Below are positions 41,949-50,453 of a stretch of DNA of 64,000 nt, piece by piece. This stretch comes from Candidatus Rifleibacteriota bacterium (GTDB lineage Bacteria; Muiribacteriota; Ozemobacteria; Ozemobacterales; Ozemobacteraceae). Each line of letters opens with the position of its first letter. The stretch's first letter is position 1. Below the pieces are notes generated by a model. That model worked only from the letters and a program-made list of their open reading frames with translations, searched no databases and was not told the origin of the DNA. The stretch spans positions 106,810-170,809 of the forward strand of contig JANJUX010000056.1 of assembly GCA_024710355.1 (NCBI GenBank), given 5' to 3'. A program made the translations under genes and the position numbers.

Positions 41949-43457
41949 GTGAATCAGCCAGCATCGGGCGATAATCTCAACCGCGTTCTCATCATCGAGG
42001 ACGAACCGGACATTAGCGATTATCTTCAGGAGACCCTGACCCTGTCAGGGTATGAAGTCTGCCAGGCATTCGACGGCCTTGATGGCCTCGAAAAAATCAG
42101 ACAGTTCAAGCCCAATCTGTTGCTGCTCGATATTATGATGCCCAAGCTGAATGGGCTCGAAGTCTGCCGGCGCATTCGCGCCGACGTCGACATGCGCTCC
42201 CTCAGGGTCGTTTTCATCACCGCCAAGGGCAGCCTTGAAGAAAAGCTCGAAGGCTTCGAAGCCGGCGCCAACGATTTCATCGTCAAGCCCTTTTCAAGCA
42301 GTGAACTGCTGGCACGTATCGAAGCACACCTGCGTATCGACAACCTCGCCCGCGATCTTGAAATTTCTGAAAGGCGCTATCGGCAGTTAATCGAAAACTC
42401 GCCCGATGGTATTATGCTGTTTTCGGATCAGTCAAAGCTGGTTTTCGTCAACTCGCGCTTCAACAGCCTTCTTCCGGTAAAAGATGTCACAATCGAACCG
42501 GGTATGAGTATCAAATCTCTGAGTGCGACTTCTCCGATTTTCGGCGAAATCGGGCGTCTGACCGCCAAAGTCTACGAAACCAGACTGATCGTCACCCGCA
42601 CCATGATTACCGGTTTTCCGCGGGGCTTTCCGTCGGTTCTCGAAATCCGCGGTATCCCCACCGAACTCTCTGACGCCCGCAAACCGCTGGTTCAGGTCGT
42701 ACTGCGTGATGTTACCGAAAAACACAACATGGAAAAGGTTCTGGCGCGCACCGAAAAAATAAATGCCCTCGGCATTCTGACAGCCGGTATCGCGCACGAA
42801 ATCAATAATCCGCTCACCGGCATTTCGAACGCGGTTCAGATTCTGCAGAAAGACGGAACAGACGAAACCAAGCGCCGCGAAATTTTCGATCTGATCCTGA
42901 CCAATATCGGCCGCATCACGCGCATCATCGATGATCTGAGGGTTTTCTCACGCCAGGAACGCTTTGAAGGCAACCACTTCGATCTTGTACCACTGATTGA
43001 AGAAACTCTCAAACTGCTCCGCTACCAGAGAGAAAACGACAAGATCGAAATTCAGTTTCTGCATGCCAACCCGAGCTGCAGTCTGCGCGGCAGCAAAAAC
43101 CAGTTTCAACAGCTTCTGGTCAACCTGCTGCTGAACTCTTCACAGGCAATTACCGGCGCCGGGCAGATTACCGTCGAACTGGCGAGAGTTGAAACGCCAG
43201 TTCCCTCGGCCGTCATAAAAGTAAGCGATTCCGGCTGCGGTATCCCTGAAGATCAGCTCGAACAGATTTTCGACCCGTTTTTTACCACCAAACGCGACTG
43301 GCACGGTACCGGCCTTGGCCTGGCCGTATCACACCGCATCGTTCAGTTGTTCAAAGGGGCCATCATGGTTACCAGCAAAATCGGTGAAGGCACAACTTTC
43401 ACCATTACCCTGCCTCTGGAAACCCAGGACGAAAACCCGGCAATCAGAAAAAACTGA
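41949..43457 (+). CDS. Hybrid sensor kinase: receiver, PAS, HisKA and HATPase
   Basis: 502 residues from the GTG at 41949 (GAGGT upstream); a longer frame starts inside the methyltransferase gene. Layout: receiver domain about 11-127 with D61 and K113, PAS-like sensor about 140-255 (RYRQLIENSPDGIMLF), HisKA with H283 in TAGIAHEINNPLTG, HATPase about 345-495 with N box (LLVNLLLNSSQA), G1 box (DSGCGIP) and G2 box (GTGLGLAV). No membrane segment, so cytoplasmic. The receiver is at the N terminus, so it is probably the input rather than the output. No cognate regulator is adjacent. The last 14 bases overlap the convergent PHP gene. Confidence 0.9.
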   Translation: MNQPASGDNLNRVLIIEDEPDISDYLQETLTLSGYEVCQAFDGLDGLEKIRQFKPNLLLLDIMMPKLNGLEVCRRIRADVDMRSLRVVFITAKGSLEEKLEGFEAGANDFIVKPFSSSELLARIEAHLRIDNLARDLEISERRYRQLIENSPDGIMLFSDQSKLVFVNSRFNSLLPVKDVTIEPGMSIKSLSATSPIFGEIGRLTAKVYETRLIVTRTMITGFPRGFPSVLEIRGIPTELSDARKPLVQVVLRDVTEKHNMEKVLARTEKINALGILTAGIAHEINNPLTGISNAVQILQKDGTDETKRREIFDLILTNIGRITRIIDDLRVFSRQERFEGNHFDLVPLIEETLKLLRYQRENDKIEIQFLHANPSCSLRGSKNQFQQLLVNLLLNSSQAITGAGQITVELARVETPVPSAVIKVSDSGCGIPEDQLEQIFDPFFTTKRDWHGTGLGLAVSHRIVQLFKGAIMVTSKIGEGTTFTITLPLETQDENPAIRKN

Positions 43458-44310
43458 CGCCGCGCGCCGCACATTTTTCGAGCAGCTCGCCGAATTGCTC
43501 CTGCGACAGGCCGGCCTGCCCCAGGCGATCGATATGCTTGCCGTAATCGCCGTGGTAATCGCTGCCACCGGTTGAAATCCAGTTGTGACTTTCGACAACC
43601 GCCCGAAATCTTCGCACATCGCTGTTAGAATGCTCGGAATAGTAGGTTTCGATACCATCCCATGGCATGTTCTGAATTTTGCTCCAGACTCTATCCCAGT
43701 CGGGAATCAGGCCCGGATGCGCCAGAACAGCAATACCACCGGCGGCGTGAATGATCTCGATGCCCGTTTCCGGCTCGACGTGATCTTTCGGCACATAGGC
43801 CGGGCGGCCACGCAGCAGATATTTGTCAAACGCTTCCTGAAAATCTTTGACATAGCCCCTGCTCTCAAGATATCTCGCAAGATGCGGGCGCCCGAGAACC
43901 TTGTCAGGCGAATCGGCAAAACTCTGCGCCAGTTCAGCCATATCAAAACCCTGCTGCCCCAGCAGATCCAGTATCCTGTGGGCGCGGGTATAACGCGATT
44001 TTCTCTGAGCATCGAGCAGCTCCGCAAGGGCCGAAGATTCAGGATTCACGAACAGCCCCAGCACATGCACCGATGAATCACGGCCTTCCCAGCCGCATGA
44101 AAGCTCGATACCTGGCACGACGCGCACACCCAGACGATCACCGGCAGCAACCCCGGCCTTAACACCATCGATGCTGTCATGGTCGGTAATGCCTATCACT
44201 CCCAGACCGATGCTGCAAGCCTTTTCAACCAGCTGCTCCGGCGTGAGCATGCCATCCGAAGCGGTGCTGTGTGTGTGCAGATCGGCATAAACTGTCTTTG
44301 ATTTTTTCAA
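43444..44310 (-). CDS. PHP-domain phosphoesterase (TrpH/YciV-like)
   Basis: 288 residues. Metal-binding motifs: DLHTHSTASDG near the start, ITDHDS, the E of GIELSC, GRPHLARYL and VLAHPG. This set matches the RNase AM / nucleoside 3',5'-bisphosphate phosphatase branch of the PHP superfamily. E. coli YciV trims rRNA 5' ends. Role here is by family only. Convergent with, and overlapping by 14 bases, the sensor-kinase gene. Confidence 0.88.
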   Translation of the reverse strand: MKKSKTVYADLHTHSTASDGMLTPEQLVEKACSIGLGVIGITDHDSIDGVKAGVAAGDRLGVRVVPGIELSCGWEGRDSSVHVLGLFVNPESSALAELLDAQRKSRYTRAHRILDLLGQQGFDMAELAQSFADSPDKVLGRPHLARYLESRGYVKDFQEAFDKYLLRGRPAYVPKDHVEPETGIEIIHAAGGIAVLAHPGLIPDWDRVWSKIQNMPWDGIETYYSEHSNSDVRRFRAVVESHNWISTGGSDYHGDYGKHIDRLGQAGLSQEQFGELLEKCAARGVSFF

Positions 44311-44389
44311 GGTCCGGGGTCCTTTCGCGGTCGGGCAGATTGGCTGTTTTAAGGCATTTTAAACCATCCGCAATAAAACTTCCAGCGCT

Positions 44390-44419
44390 TTGACTTTTAG
44401 TGACAAATACCTCTATAAT
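44390..44419 (+). promoter_or_regulatory. Near-consensus sigma-70 promoter
   Basis: TTGACT at 44390-44395 and a perfect TATAAT at 44414-44419, spacer 18, 35 bases before the ATG at 44454. Confidence 0.8.
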
Positions 44420-44453
44420 TCGCTTACCCATTTACTGGGAGGTAAACACGAAT

Positions 44454-45236
44454 ATGAAAAAAACCAACACATGGCTTCTGATACTCTTTCTTCTCGTCAT
44501 TGCATGCAGTCTGTCGGCTTCACCGCGCAACATGCTGCCGAGATTCCCCGAGCTGATAATCGAAAAAGGCCTTTCTGAAAACTTTCAGGTGACCAGCTGT
44601 GACGCCCGTGTCAAAGTCTACGGCAGCGATGCCGAGTCTTCTCTCAAAGTCGCCATCAAGAATCAGGGAAAAAATGCCGTCGACAGCTCGGTAAAATTCA
44701 GGATTCTCTACCCGACCTCAGAAAATCAGGTTAAAGTCAGCGTCAATGGCAAAAATATCGGCTACCGCCGTGACAAGGCAAGACACGCGTTTACGCTGCA
44801 GCCGGACGAAAGCATAATTTTTGAACTGAACGCGAAAGTCTCGGTTAACTACAGCATCGACAGTGTTCGCAAGGCTCTGCGTGAACAGGAAAAAGAAGAA
44901 ACCGACAAAAAACGCGGCTTTCTGCTCGACGATTTCACCCGCCTCTTCGAACGCGAAAAATACGGGCGCCGCTTCATGGTCGGCCCGCTGGTATCAAAAT
45001 GGGGCGTCTTTCCGGTTGATTTTGCCGCAGTAACCGTCGAAGTCGAAGTGCCGGAAGAATTTGCACTCGTAACCGAAGGCGCTTCTGCCTGGCAGGAAAC
45101 CCGCAACCGCGGCGGCCGCATCTTTAAATCGACCGCCGTCGAAGGTTTTGCTTCGGCCGTCTTTCTGCCCGAGTCAGAGAAAGAAGAATTCATTCAGACT
45201 CAGAAAATTCTCTCGTCTGACAAATTCATGCACTGA
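44454..45236 (+). CDS. Exported protein of unknown function
   Basis: 260 residues from the ATG at 44454 (GGGAGGT upstream). Signal sequence 1-23; VIAC at 15-18 could be a lipobox, otherwise cleavage after SASA-like residues near 23. The mature part begins with a beta-rich region (SSLKVAIKNQGKNAVDSSVKFRI, read as an immunoglobulin-like strand set), then a charged helical stretch and another beta segment (AVTVEVEVPEEFALVTEGASAW). No family recognised. Driven by a strong promoter. Its last 37 bases overlap the end of convergent murJ. Confidence 0.7.
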   Translation: MKKTNTWLLILFLLVIACSLSASPRNMLPRFPELIIEKGLSENFQVTSCDARVKVYGSDAESSLKVAIKNQGKNAVDSSVKFRILYPTSENQVKVSVNGKNIGYRRDKARHAFTLQPDESIIFELNAKVSVNYSIDSVRKALREQEKEETDKKRGFLLDDFTRLFEREKYGRRFMVGPLVSKWGVFPVDFAAVTVEVEVPEEFALVTEGASAWQETRNRGGRIFKSTAVEGFASAVFLPESEKEEFIQTQKILSSDKFMH

Positions 45237-46516
45237 CGACCCAGACCCGGTTTGAGCAGAACCAGCAGAATCAGCATCTGTGTCAGATACGCCGCTGCGG
45301 CGGCGTAGCCGATTCCTGGCACGCCGTAAGCACTTACGAGTCGCGCCCCGAGATAGAACTGCACCGCTGCCGCCGAAAGCCCGGCAAAAAACGGAACCAG
45401 ATAGTTGCGCGCCGCAAAATAGCCGCGGTTGAGAACCATGCACAGCGACACCGGCAGCAGAGCGAGCGAATAGCTTCTGAACAGCGCCGCGGCAATCGCC
45501 GCATCTTCTGTCGAAAAGCGGCCACGCTGATAAACGATACTGACAATACTGTCCGCGAACAGCAGAATCAGTGCAACCACCGGCAGAATCGCCAGAGTTG
45601 CGAAACCGAACATTCTGCCGAGAAAACGCAGGCGGCCATGCCCGCGCAACAGGCTCAGACTCGGCAGAATAACGTGAGCGAGACTGATCGAAATGATGCC
45701 AAGCGGCAGATTGAAAAGCTTTTCGGCATAATTTAGCGTCGCCACCGAGCCGGTCGCCTGCATCGACAACAGATAGCGCTCGTAGACCGGAATGAATGGC
45801 AAAACCGAGATCCAGATCGCAACCGGTGTTACAGCGCGCAGAAACTCCCGCGCCACGCCAGTATCGAAAACCATTGCCGCTTTTAAGCTGACTTCGAAGA
45901 CATTTTCGCGATAGAGCAGCCAGAACTGCCAGATTACCGGCAGCAACGACCCGAATACCGTGGCGTAGGCGATTATTTCGACCGGTCCGCCCCTGGCCAG
46001 AAAAATTCCGAGAATGATCGCCAGGTTGAACAGCAGGGCGCCGATCGCCGGCACCGCAAACCTGTGTCTGGCGTTGAGCAGCGAAGTCAGAACTCCGGCT
46101 GCCAGACCACTGACAATACAGATGGTTGCAATGCTCCACATAAAGCGCATCCGCTCAAGATCTTCAAAGGCAAAGCCAGGGGTAAGAGAATGGCATATCG
46201 GGCCCGAAAAAACTGCAAAGAGAAGCGCCATAGCGCCGCCGATCGTGCTCAACAGCCAGAACTGCGTCCAGAATGAGCGCCCGAGTTTTTCCGGCTGGTC
46301 GCGCAGGTCAACGAACATCGGCACCGAAGCACTCGCAACCAGACCTTCGCTGATAAATCGGTACATCAGGTCGGGGATAATCATTATCGCCATGAACATG
46401 TCGGCTTCGGTCGACCGCCCGTAATATGCAGCAAAAGCGGCAACCTTGATAAAACCGGTTACCCGCGAAAGCACCGTCAGCGCCGATAATGAAAAAAACG
46501 CCCTGGCAATATTCAT
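45200..46516 (-). CDS. murJ: Lipid II flippase MurJ
   Basis: 438 residues; MOP-superfamily transporter that moves lipid II across the inner membrane. About 12-14 hydrophobic segments. Family blocks: SALTVLSRVTGFIK, RFISEGLVASASVPMF, TSLLNARHRFAVPA, YAEKLFNLPLGIISISLAHVILP and YQRGRFSTEDAA. Slightly shorter than the usual 500+ residues. Overlaps the convergent exported-protein gene at its 3' end by 37 bases. Confidence 0.93.
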   Translation of the reverse strand: MNIARAFFSLSALTVLSRVTGFIKVAAFAAYYGRSTEADMFMAIMIIPDLMYRFISEGLVASASVPMFVDLRDQPEKLGRSFWTQFWLLSTIGGAMALLFAVFSGPICHSLTPGFAFEDLERMRFMWSIATICIVSGLAAGVLTSLLNARHRFAVPAIGALLFNLAIILGIFLARGGPVEIIAYATVFGSLLPVIWQFWLLYRENVFEVSLKAAMVFDTGVAREFLRAVTPVAIWISVLPFIPVYERYLLSMQATGSVATLNYAEKLFNLPLGIISISLAHVILPSLSLLRGHGRLRFLGRMFGFATLAILPVVALILLFADSIVSIVYQRGRFSTEDAAIAAALFRSYSLALLPVSLCMVLNRGYFAARNYLVPFFAGLSAAAVQFYLGARLVSAYGVPGIGYAAAAAYLTQMLILLVLLKPGLGRQCMNLSDERIF

Positions 46517-46550
46517 GGCAGGATAATACTGTAAAACCGCCTAAAAATAA

Positions 46551-46575
46551 ACAGGCCCGCAAAATGCGGGCCTGT
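46551..46575 (-). terminator. Terminator of the Cys/His-rich peptide gene
   Basis: ACAGGCCCGCA and TGCGGGCCTGT arms with a three-base loop; on the minus strand the stem is followed by TTATTTTT. Between the small gene and murJ. Confidence 0.85.
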
Positions 46576-46590
46576 GCTTGTTTCTGAAAA

Positions 46591-46824
46591 TCAGATGGGG
46601 CAGCTTCCACCCTGACAGCCACCACCGTTACCATTGCCGTTATCGTCATCACCATGATCATGACCATCGTTACCGTCGCAGCGTTCGCCACAGTCGTCAC
46701 CGTGATTGTGATCACAGTCACCATTGTTCGGGCAGTTACCACAGTCGTGGTTGCAGGCCATAGCCGGAGTGGCCACAAAACCGAGCATCATGAACACAAC
46801 AAGAAGACTGATAAAAAACTTCAT
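46591..46824 (-). CDS. Small secreted Cys/His/Asp-rich peptide
   Basis: 77 residues from the ATG at 46824, with AGGAGA upstream; a longer in-frame start 26 codons earlier has no site. Signal peptide 1-23 ending PAMA. Mature 54-residue peptide has 8 Cys, 5 His, 11 Asp and many Gly/Asn, with no hydrophobic core. Cys lie as C-x3-C-x2-C, C, C-x3-C and C-x4-C. Composition fits a metal-binding or cross-linked peptide. Terminator follows. No family recognised. Confidence 0.75.
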   Translation of the reverse strand: MKFFISLLVVFMMLGFVATPAMACNHDCGNCPNNGDCDHNHGDDCGERCDGNDGHDHGDDDNGNGNGGGCQGGSCPI

Positions 46825-47130
46825 ACTCAATTCTCCTGAACTTATTAGCTTATTGAGAGTACTCAACTTTTTAAGGCTAGCAATTTTTTTATTGTCGGTC
46901 AAGCACCTGCAAATTAAAGATAATTTTCACAATACCAGCCGGGCAATTTGTGAAGAAAGTTTTTGGCAGCAATGACAAAAAAAATAACAAGACACTGCAA
47001 ACACCTCAACGGACAGATAATTTTTGACAGGGGTATAAGACGGGTGATATAATCCACCATCCCGGGCGCCATGTTTCTCTCAGAGGCGCATCGGCAGTTA
47101 ATCAAGACAGACTGAAGAGGTGACGGCAGC
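46825..47130. other. 306-base intergenic region with divergent promoters
   Basis: No gene seen. Contains a minus-strand promoter candidate for the small peptide (TTGACC at 46902-46897 and TAGCCT at 46879-46874, spacer 17), a small inverted repeat TTGAG/CTCAA around 46853-46866 between that promoter and the gene, and the near-consensus promoter for the parvulin gene at 47024-47053. Confidence 0.6.
47024..47053 (+). promoter_or_regulatory. Near-consensus sigma-70 promoter for the parvulin gene
   Basis: Perfect TTGACA at 47024-47029 and perfect TATAAT at 47048-47053, spacer 18. Likely among the strongest promoters in the window; leader of about 70 bases with GAGGTGA before the ATG at 47131. Confidence 0.85.
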
Positions 47131-50073
47131 ATGTCCAATCCAGGTTTTATGTCAATGCGATGGCTCAGATTACACATCAAGGAAATCATCTGGGCAACCA
47201 TCACACTGTTTGTGTTGTCGATTTTCGTTATCGGCTACGGCACAAGCAGATCGATCCAGCAGCAGGAAGAACGCAAACGCCGCGCTGATGAATCCGAAGC
47301 AAAAGCAGAGTCACTGCGCAATACAATGCCGCAGAACCTTCGCGACAAGGAAAACCTTCCGGTCGTGCACGTTTCTTACCCCGCCAATGGCGCCTCTCTG
47401 ACAACCGTCATCGATGTCAAGACCGTATGGCGCTCGATCAAAGACACACCCGAATACCAGCAGCTGCAGCAGATGCCCGAAGGCATCAAAGAATTCTACG
47501 GCGGCATGCTCAAGGAAAGGGCCCTCGAAAATCTTACGTCAATGGCACTTCTCGACCTGTTTGCCCGTGCCAACAACATCCAGCCCGGCATAACCGCCCA
47601 GGCTCTTGTTGAAAGCGACCGCCAGCAGATTTCGCCGGTCGAATTCGACCGCAGACTCCGCCAGCAGGGCATGACAGCCGAAGAATACGGCAATCAGAAA
47701 CTTCGCCAGATCACCTTTCAGTCGGTCGCACAGAAGGTCATGGCCCCCGTTCCCCCGGCCAGCGCCACTGAAGATTTCCTGAAGAACTATTACGAAACCA
47801 ACAAAGACCGCTTCAGAGAAGACGATCAGATCAGTTTCAGCCACCTCCTGATCTCTCCGGCCGACTATGCCGGCAAAGCTGAAATCAGCGAAGAACAGAT
47901 CAAAAATCACTTCGACGCCAACCGCAGCAAATTCATGAGCTCGAAGCGCCTCGAAGTTTCCCACATCTTCATTCGCCACAACGCCCCCGAATTTATCGAC
48001 ACTATCGCGGTAAGTGAAAAGGACCTGCGCGAACGCTACAGCGAAAACATCGATCGTTTCCGCACCGAAGAAAAAGTCCAGGCCCGCCACATTCTCATCA
48101 AGCCGCGCAACAACTTCGACCATGAATTCACCTCATTCAAGGTCAACCTGCGCAACTTCGCCAGCAGCGAAGTCGAAGGCAAAACCCTGTTCACTTTCAA
48201 CGCCGGCGTTTCTGGCCTTAAACCTGAAGCCAGCCTCAATCTCGACAGTTTTACCCTGGTTACCGCCGATGGCAAAGAACTCCACCCTGATGCCACCAGC
48301 ATGACCAAAGCCGAAAACGCTCTCGAACTGCCGCTGACCGGTGGCAGCAAAGCCGCTGTCAGTGGCCAGATTGCAATTCTCGCCGATGCCGGTACCCAGC
48401 CTTCGAGACTTATCGTAAAAGACGGCGCCGCCAGCTTCCAGTTCGACGTTGCCGCCGCCTTCGATGAAGAAAAGGCCTTTGCTGCTGCGAAAACCGAAAT
48501 CGACGGCATTCTCGCCAGCATCAACAACGGCGAAGATTTTGCCAAACTGGCCGAAAAACATTCCCAGGACACCGGCTCTGCCAAAAAGGGCGGCGATCTT
48601 GGCGAATTCGGCCGTGGTTCCATGGTTAAACCTTTCGAAGATGCCGCCTTCTCTGCCACCATCGGTAAAGTGACCGAACCGGTACGCAGCCAGTTCGGCT
48701 GGCACATCATCAAGGTCGAAAACCGCATCGCCGAAAAAACCCGGCCATTCGAAGAAGTTAAAGCCGAGCTCACTGCCGAAATCAAGGCAGCTCACGCCGA
48801 AATGAAAGCCTCTTCTTCTCTTGAAACCGCAAAACAGAAAATTATCAACGGCAATGAAACCTTCGAAAGCATGGTAAAAATGTATTCGGTCGGCGCGTCG
48901 CGCAAAGATAACGGCAAACTGCCGGTATTCTTCAGCGGCGATATCACCGAAGATTACTCGGCCGAACAGCAGAAGATTCTGCGCGACGAAATCGCCGACA
49001 ACACCGGCGCGATCGCCAAAGAAATCGAATCGGCCCTGTTCAGCCTCGAAGCCGGTGAACTGAGCGAAGTAATTCAGACTGCCAACGGCTACCACCTGTT
49101 CCGCCTCGAAAAGGTGCTTGAACCGATGCAGCTCGGCCTCACCACCAGCCTCAAGAAAACCGTTCGCGACGTTCTTGAAAAAGAAAGCCAGAACAAGCTC
49201 GCCCAGGCCGAAGCCGAAAAAATCAAGGCCGCCAACCCGGCAGCATCGGTTGCCGATCTGGCAAAAGCTGTCGTCAAGGCTGAAAAGTCTGAAACAAAGA
49301 ATGCCTTTGGTCCGCTGCCCATTTCCCCGAACCCGGGCTTCGCCAGCCATCTGCTGTCAGACGGCGCCGGTCAGTTTTCAGACAACGGCCGCACCTACCT
49401 GCCCGAAGTGCATCGCGAACTGATCAACCTGGTTAAAGACAACAACTGGAAAGGCAAAGTCGCAGGCCCGTTCAAGAGCGAGCTTGGCTGGCATTTCGTT
49501 GAAGTTACCGCCTATGAAGGCAACCGCTTCGAAAAATTCGAAGAAATCAAAGAAAAAATCAGAAGAATGGTCACCCTCGAACCTTCTGACGACGAACTCA
49601 AAAAAGAATTCGAAGCCAATAAGGACCAGTTCGATGTTCCGGCGACCCGCAAAATTCGCCAGATCGTCGTTGCCGAAGAAAAAATCGCCCAGGATCTGCA
49701 CAAGCGCCTCACCCAGGGCGAAATCTTCGCTCTGCTCGCCGGCAAATATTCGATCGACGGCTCAGCCACCCGCAATGGCCTGATCGCTCCGGTCAAGCGC
49801 GGCCAGCTGTCTGAAGCTCTCGACAAAGCCGTATGGTCGCTCGAAAAGGGCCAGTTCACCGCCCCGATACAGACTCCCTACGGTTATGTAATCGCCATGC
49901 TCGAAGACAACGAAACCCCGGGCGTCAAAGCCTCGATGACCCCCGAAGTCATTTCGCAGCTCAAGAAGAAGCTGCGCAACGACTACCAGGAAGAACTCTG
50001 GTCATACTTCGTCAAAGGCCTGAGCAACAAGGCCTATGTCGTTCGCCACCCCGAAACTCTCAATCTGCTCTGA
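47131..50073 (+). CDS. Giant membrane-anchored parvulin-type peptidyl-prolyl isomerase (PpiD/SurA-like)
   Basis: 980 residues. N-terminal cytoplasmic tail, one membrane helix about 16-37, then periplasmic. SurA_N-like region about 95-300. First parvulin domain starts with ARHILIKP at about 318-325, is interrupted by about 110 residues (330-440) resembling a beta-sandwich of DUF4352 type, then resumes 441-545 with GGDLGEFGRGSMV at 487-499 and the FGWHIIKVE ending. Two more parvulin-like halves follow: about 605-690 (ALFSLEAGELSEVIQTANGYHLFRLE) and 820-930 (ATRKIRQIVVAEE; GQFTAPIQTPYGYVIA). PpiD-type proteins help fold exported proteins. Single gene with strong promoter and terminator. Confidence 0.85.
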   Translation: MSNPGFMSMRWLRLHIKEIIWATITLFVLSIFVIGYGTSRSIQQQEERKRRADESEAKAESLRNTMPQNLRDKENLPVVHVSYPANGASLTTVIDVKTVWRSIKDTPEYQQLQQMPEGIKEFYGGMLKERALENLTSMALLDLFARANNIQPGITAQALVESDRQQISPVEFDRRLRQQGMTAEEYGNQKLRQITFQSVAQKVMAPVPPASATEDFLKNYYETNKDRFREDDQISFSHLLISPADYAGKAEISEEQIKNHFDANRSKFMSSKRLEVSHIFIRHNAPEFIDTIAVSEKDLRERYSENIDRFRTEEKVQARHILIKPRNNFDHEFTSFKVNLRNFASSEVEGKTLFTFNAGVSGLKPEASLNLDSFTLVTADGKELHPDATSMTKAENALELPLTGGSKAAVSGQIAILADAGTQPSRLIVKDGAASFQFDVAAAFDEEKAFAAAKTEIDGILASINNGEDFAKLAEKHSQDTGSAKKGGDLGEFGRGSMVKPFEDAAFSATIGKVTEPVRSQFGWHIIKVENRIAEKTRPFEEVKAELTAEIKAAHAEMKASSSLETAKQKIINGNETFESMVKMYSVGASRKDNGKLPVFFSGDITEDYSAEQQKILRDEIADNTGAIAKEIESALFSLEAGELSEVIQTANGYHLFRLEKVLEPMQLGLTTSLKKTVRDVLEKESQNKLAQAEAEKIKAANPAASVADLAKAVVKAEKSETKNAFGPLPISPNPGFASHLLSDGAGQFSDNGRTYLPEVHRELINLVKDNNWKGKVAGPFKSELGWHFVEVTAYEGNRFEKFEEIKEKIRRMVTLEPSDDELKKEFEANKDQFDVPATRKIRQIVVAEEKIAQDLHKRLTQGEIFALLAGKYSIDGSATRNGLIAPVKRGQLSEALDKAVWSLEKGQFTAPIQTPYGYVIAMLEDNETPGVKASMTPEVISQLKKKLRNDYQEELWSYFVKGLSNKAYVVRHPETLNLL

Positions 50074-50084
50074 TTGTTAAGCTG

Positions 50085-50122
50085 AACGGGGCTGTCTTCA
50101 ATCGAAGGCAGCCCCGTTTTTG
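50085..50122 (+). terminator. Terminator after the parvulin gene
   Basis: AACGGGGCTG and CAGCCCCGTT arms, with a longer imperfect stem, small loop and TTTTT. The S4 gene follows 26 bases later, so partial read-through is possible. Confidence 0.88.
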
Positions 50123-50147
50123 CTCAAAGTCTGCCAAGGAGAAACTT

Positions 50148-50453
50148 ATGCGGCTCGATAAATATCTGCAGGTCACCGGCCTCATCAAACGCCGGGCCCT
50201 CGCCAATGAAGCCTGCAAACTCGGCCTGATTCAGGTCAATCAGGTCGTGGCCAAGCCCACCCGCGAAATCGCCGTCAACGATATTATCGATATCAAGCTC
50301 GCCCGGCGCGAAATGACCGTCAAGGTTCTGCAGCTGATTCAGGGCAACTCGCTGAAAAAAGCGGTGCGCAACGAATACTTCAGCGTTATTCGTGACGTCG
50401 AGCGCCGCCCCGAAGACATGGAAGACTTCTGGCAGGACGACACCGATGAATAA
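50148..50453 (+). CDS. S4-domain RNA-binding protein (RqcP/Hsp15-like)
   Basis: 101 residues from the ATG at 50148 (AAGGAGAAAC upstream). The S4 fold is clear: MRLDKYLQVTGLIKRRALANEACKLGLIQVN and DIIDIKLARREMTVKVL. Small S4 proteins of this kind bind 50S subunits carrying stalled nascent chains. The C-terminal tail is acidic (EDMEDFWQDDTDE). Its stop overlaps the rsmA start by 8 bases. Confidence 0.88.
   Translation: MRLDKYLQVTGLIKRRALANEACKLGLIQVNQVVAKPTREIAVNDIIDIKLARREMTVKVLQLIQGNSLKKAVRNEYFSVIRDVERRPEDMEDFWQDDTDE

Noticed and set aside
45174..46139. 321-codon minus-strand open frame
   Set aside because: Another frame of the murJ region; Ser/Arg/Gly-rich, no family pattern.
48133..49350. 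405-codon minus-strand open frame
   Set aside because: Antisense to the parvulin gene; Gly/Phe-rich translation is typical of reversed GC-rich coding sequence.
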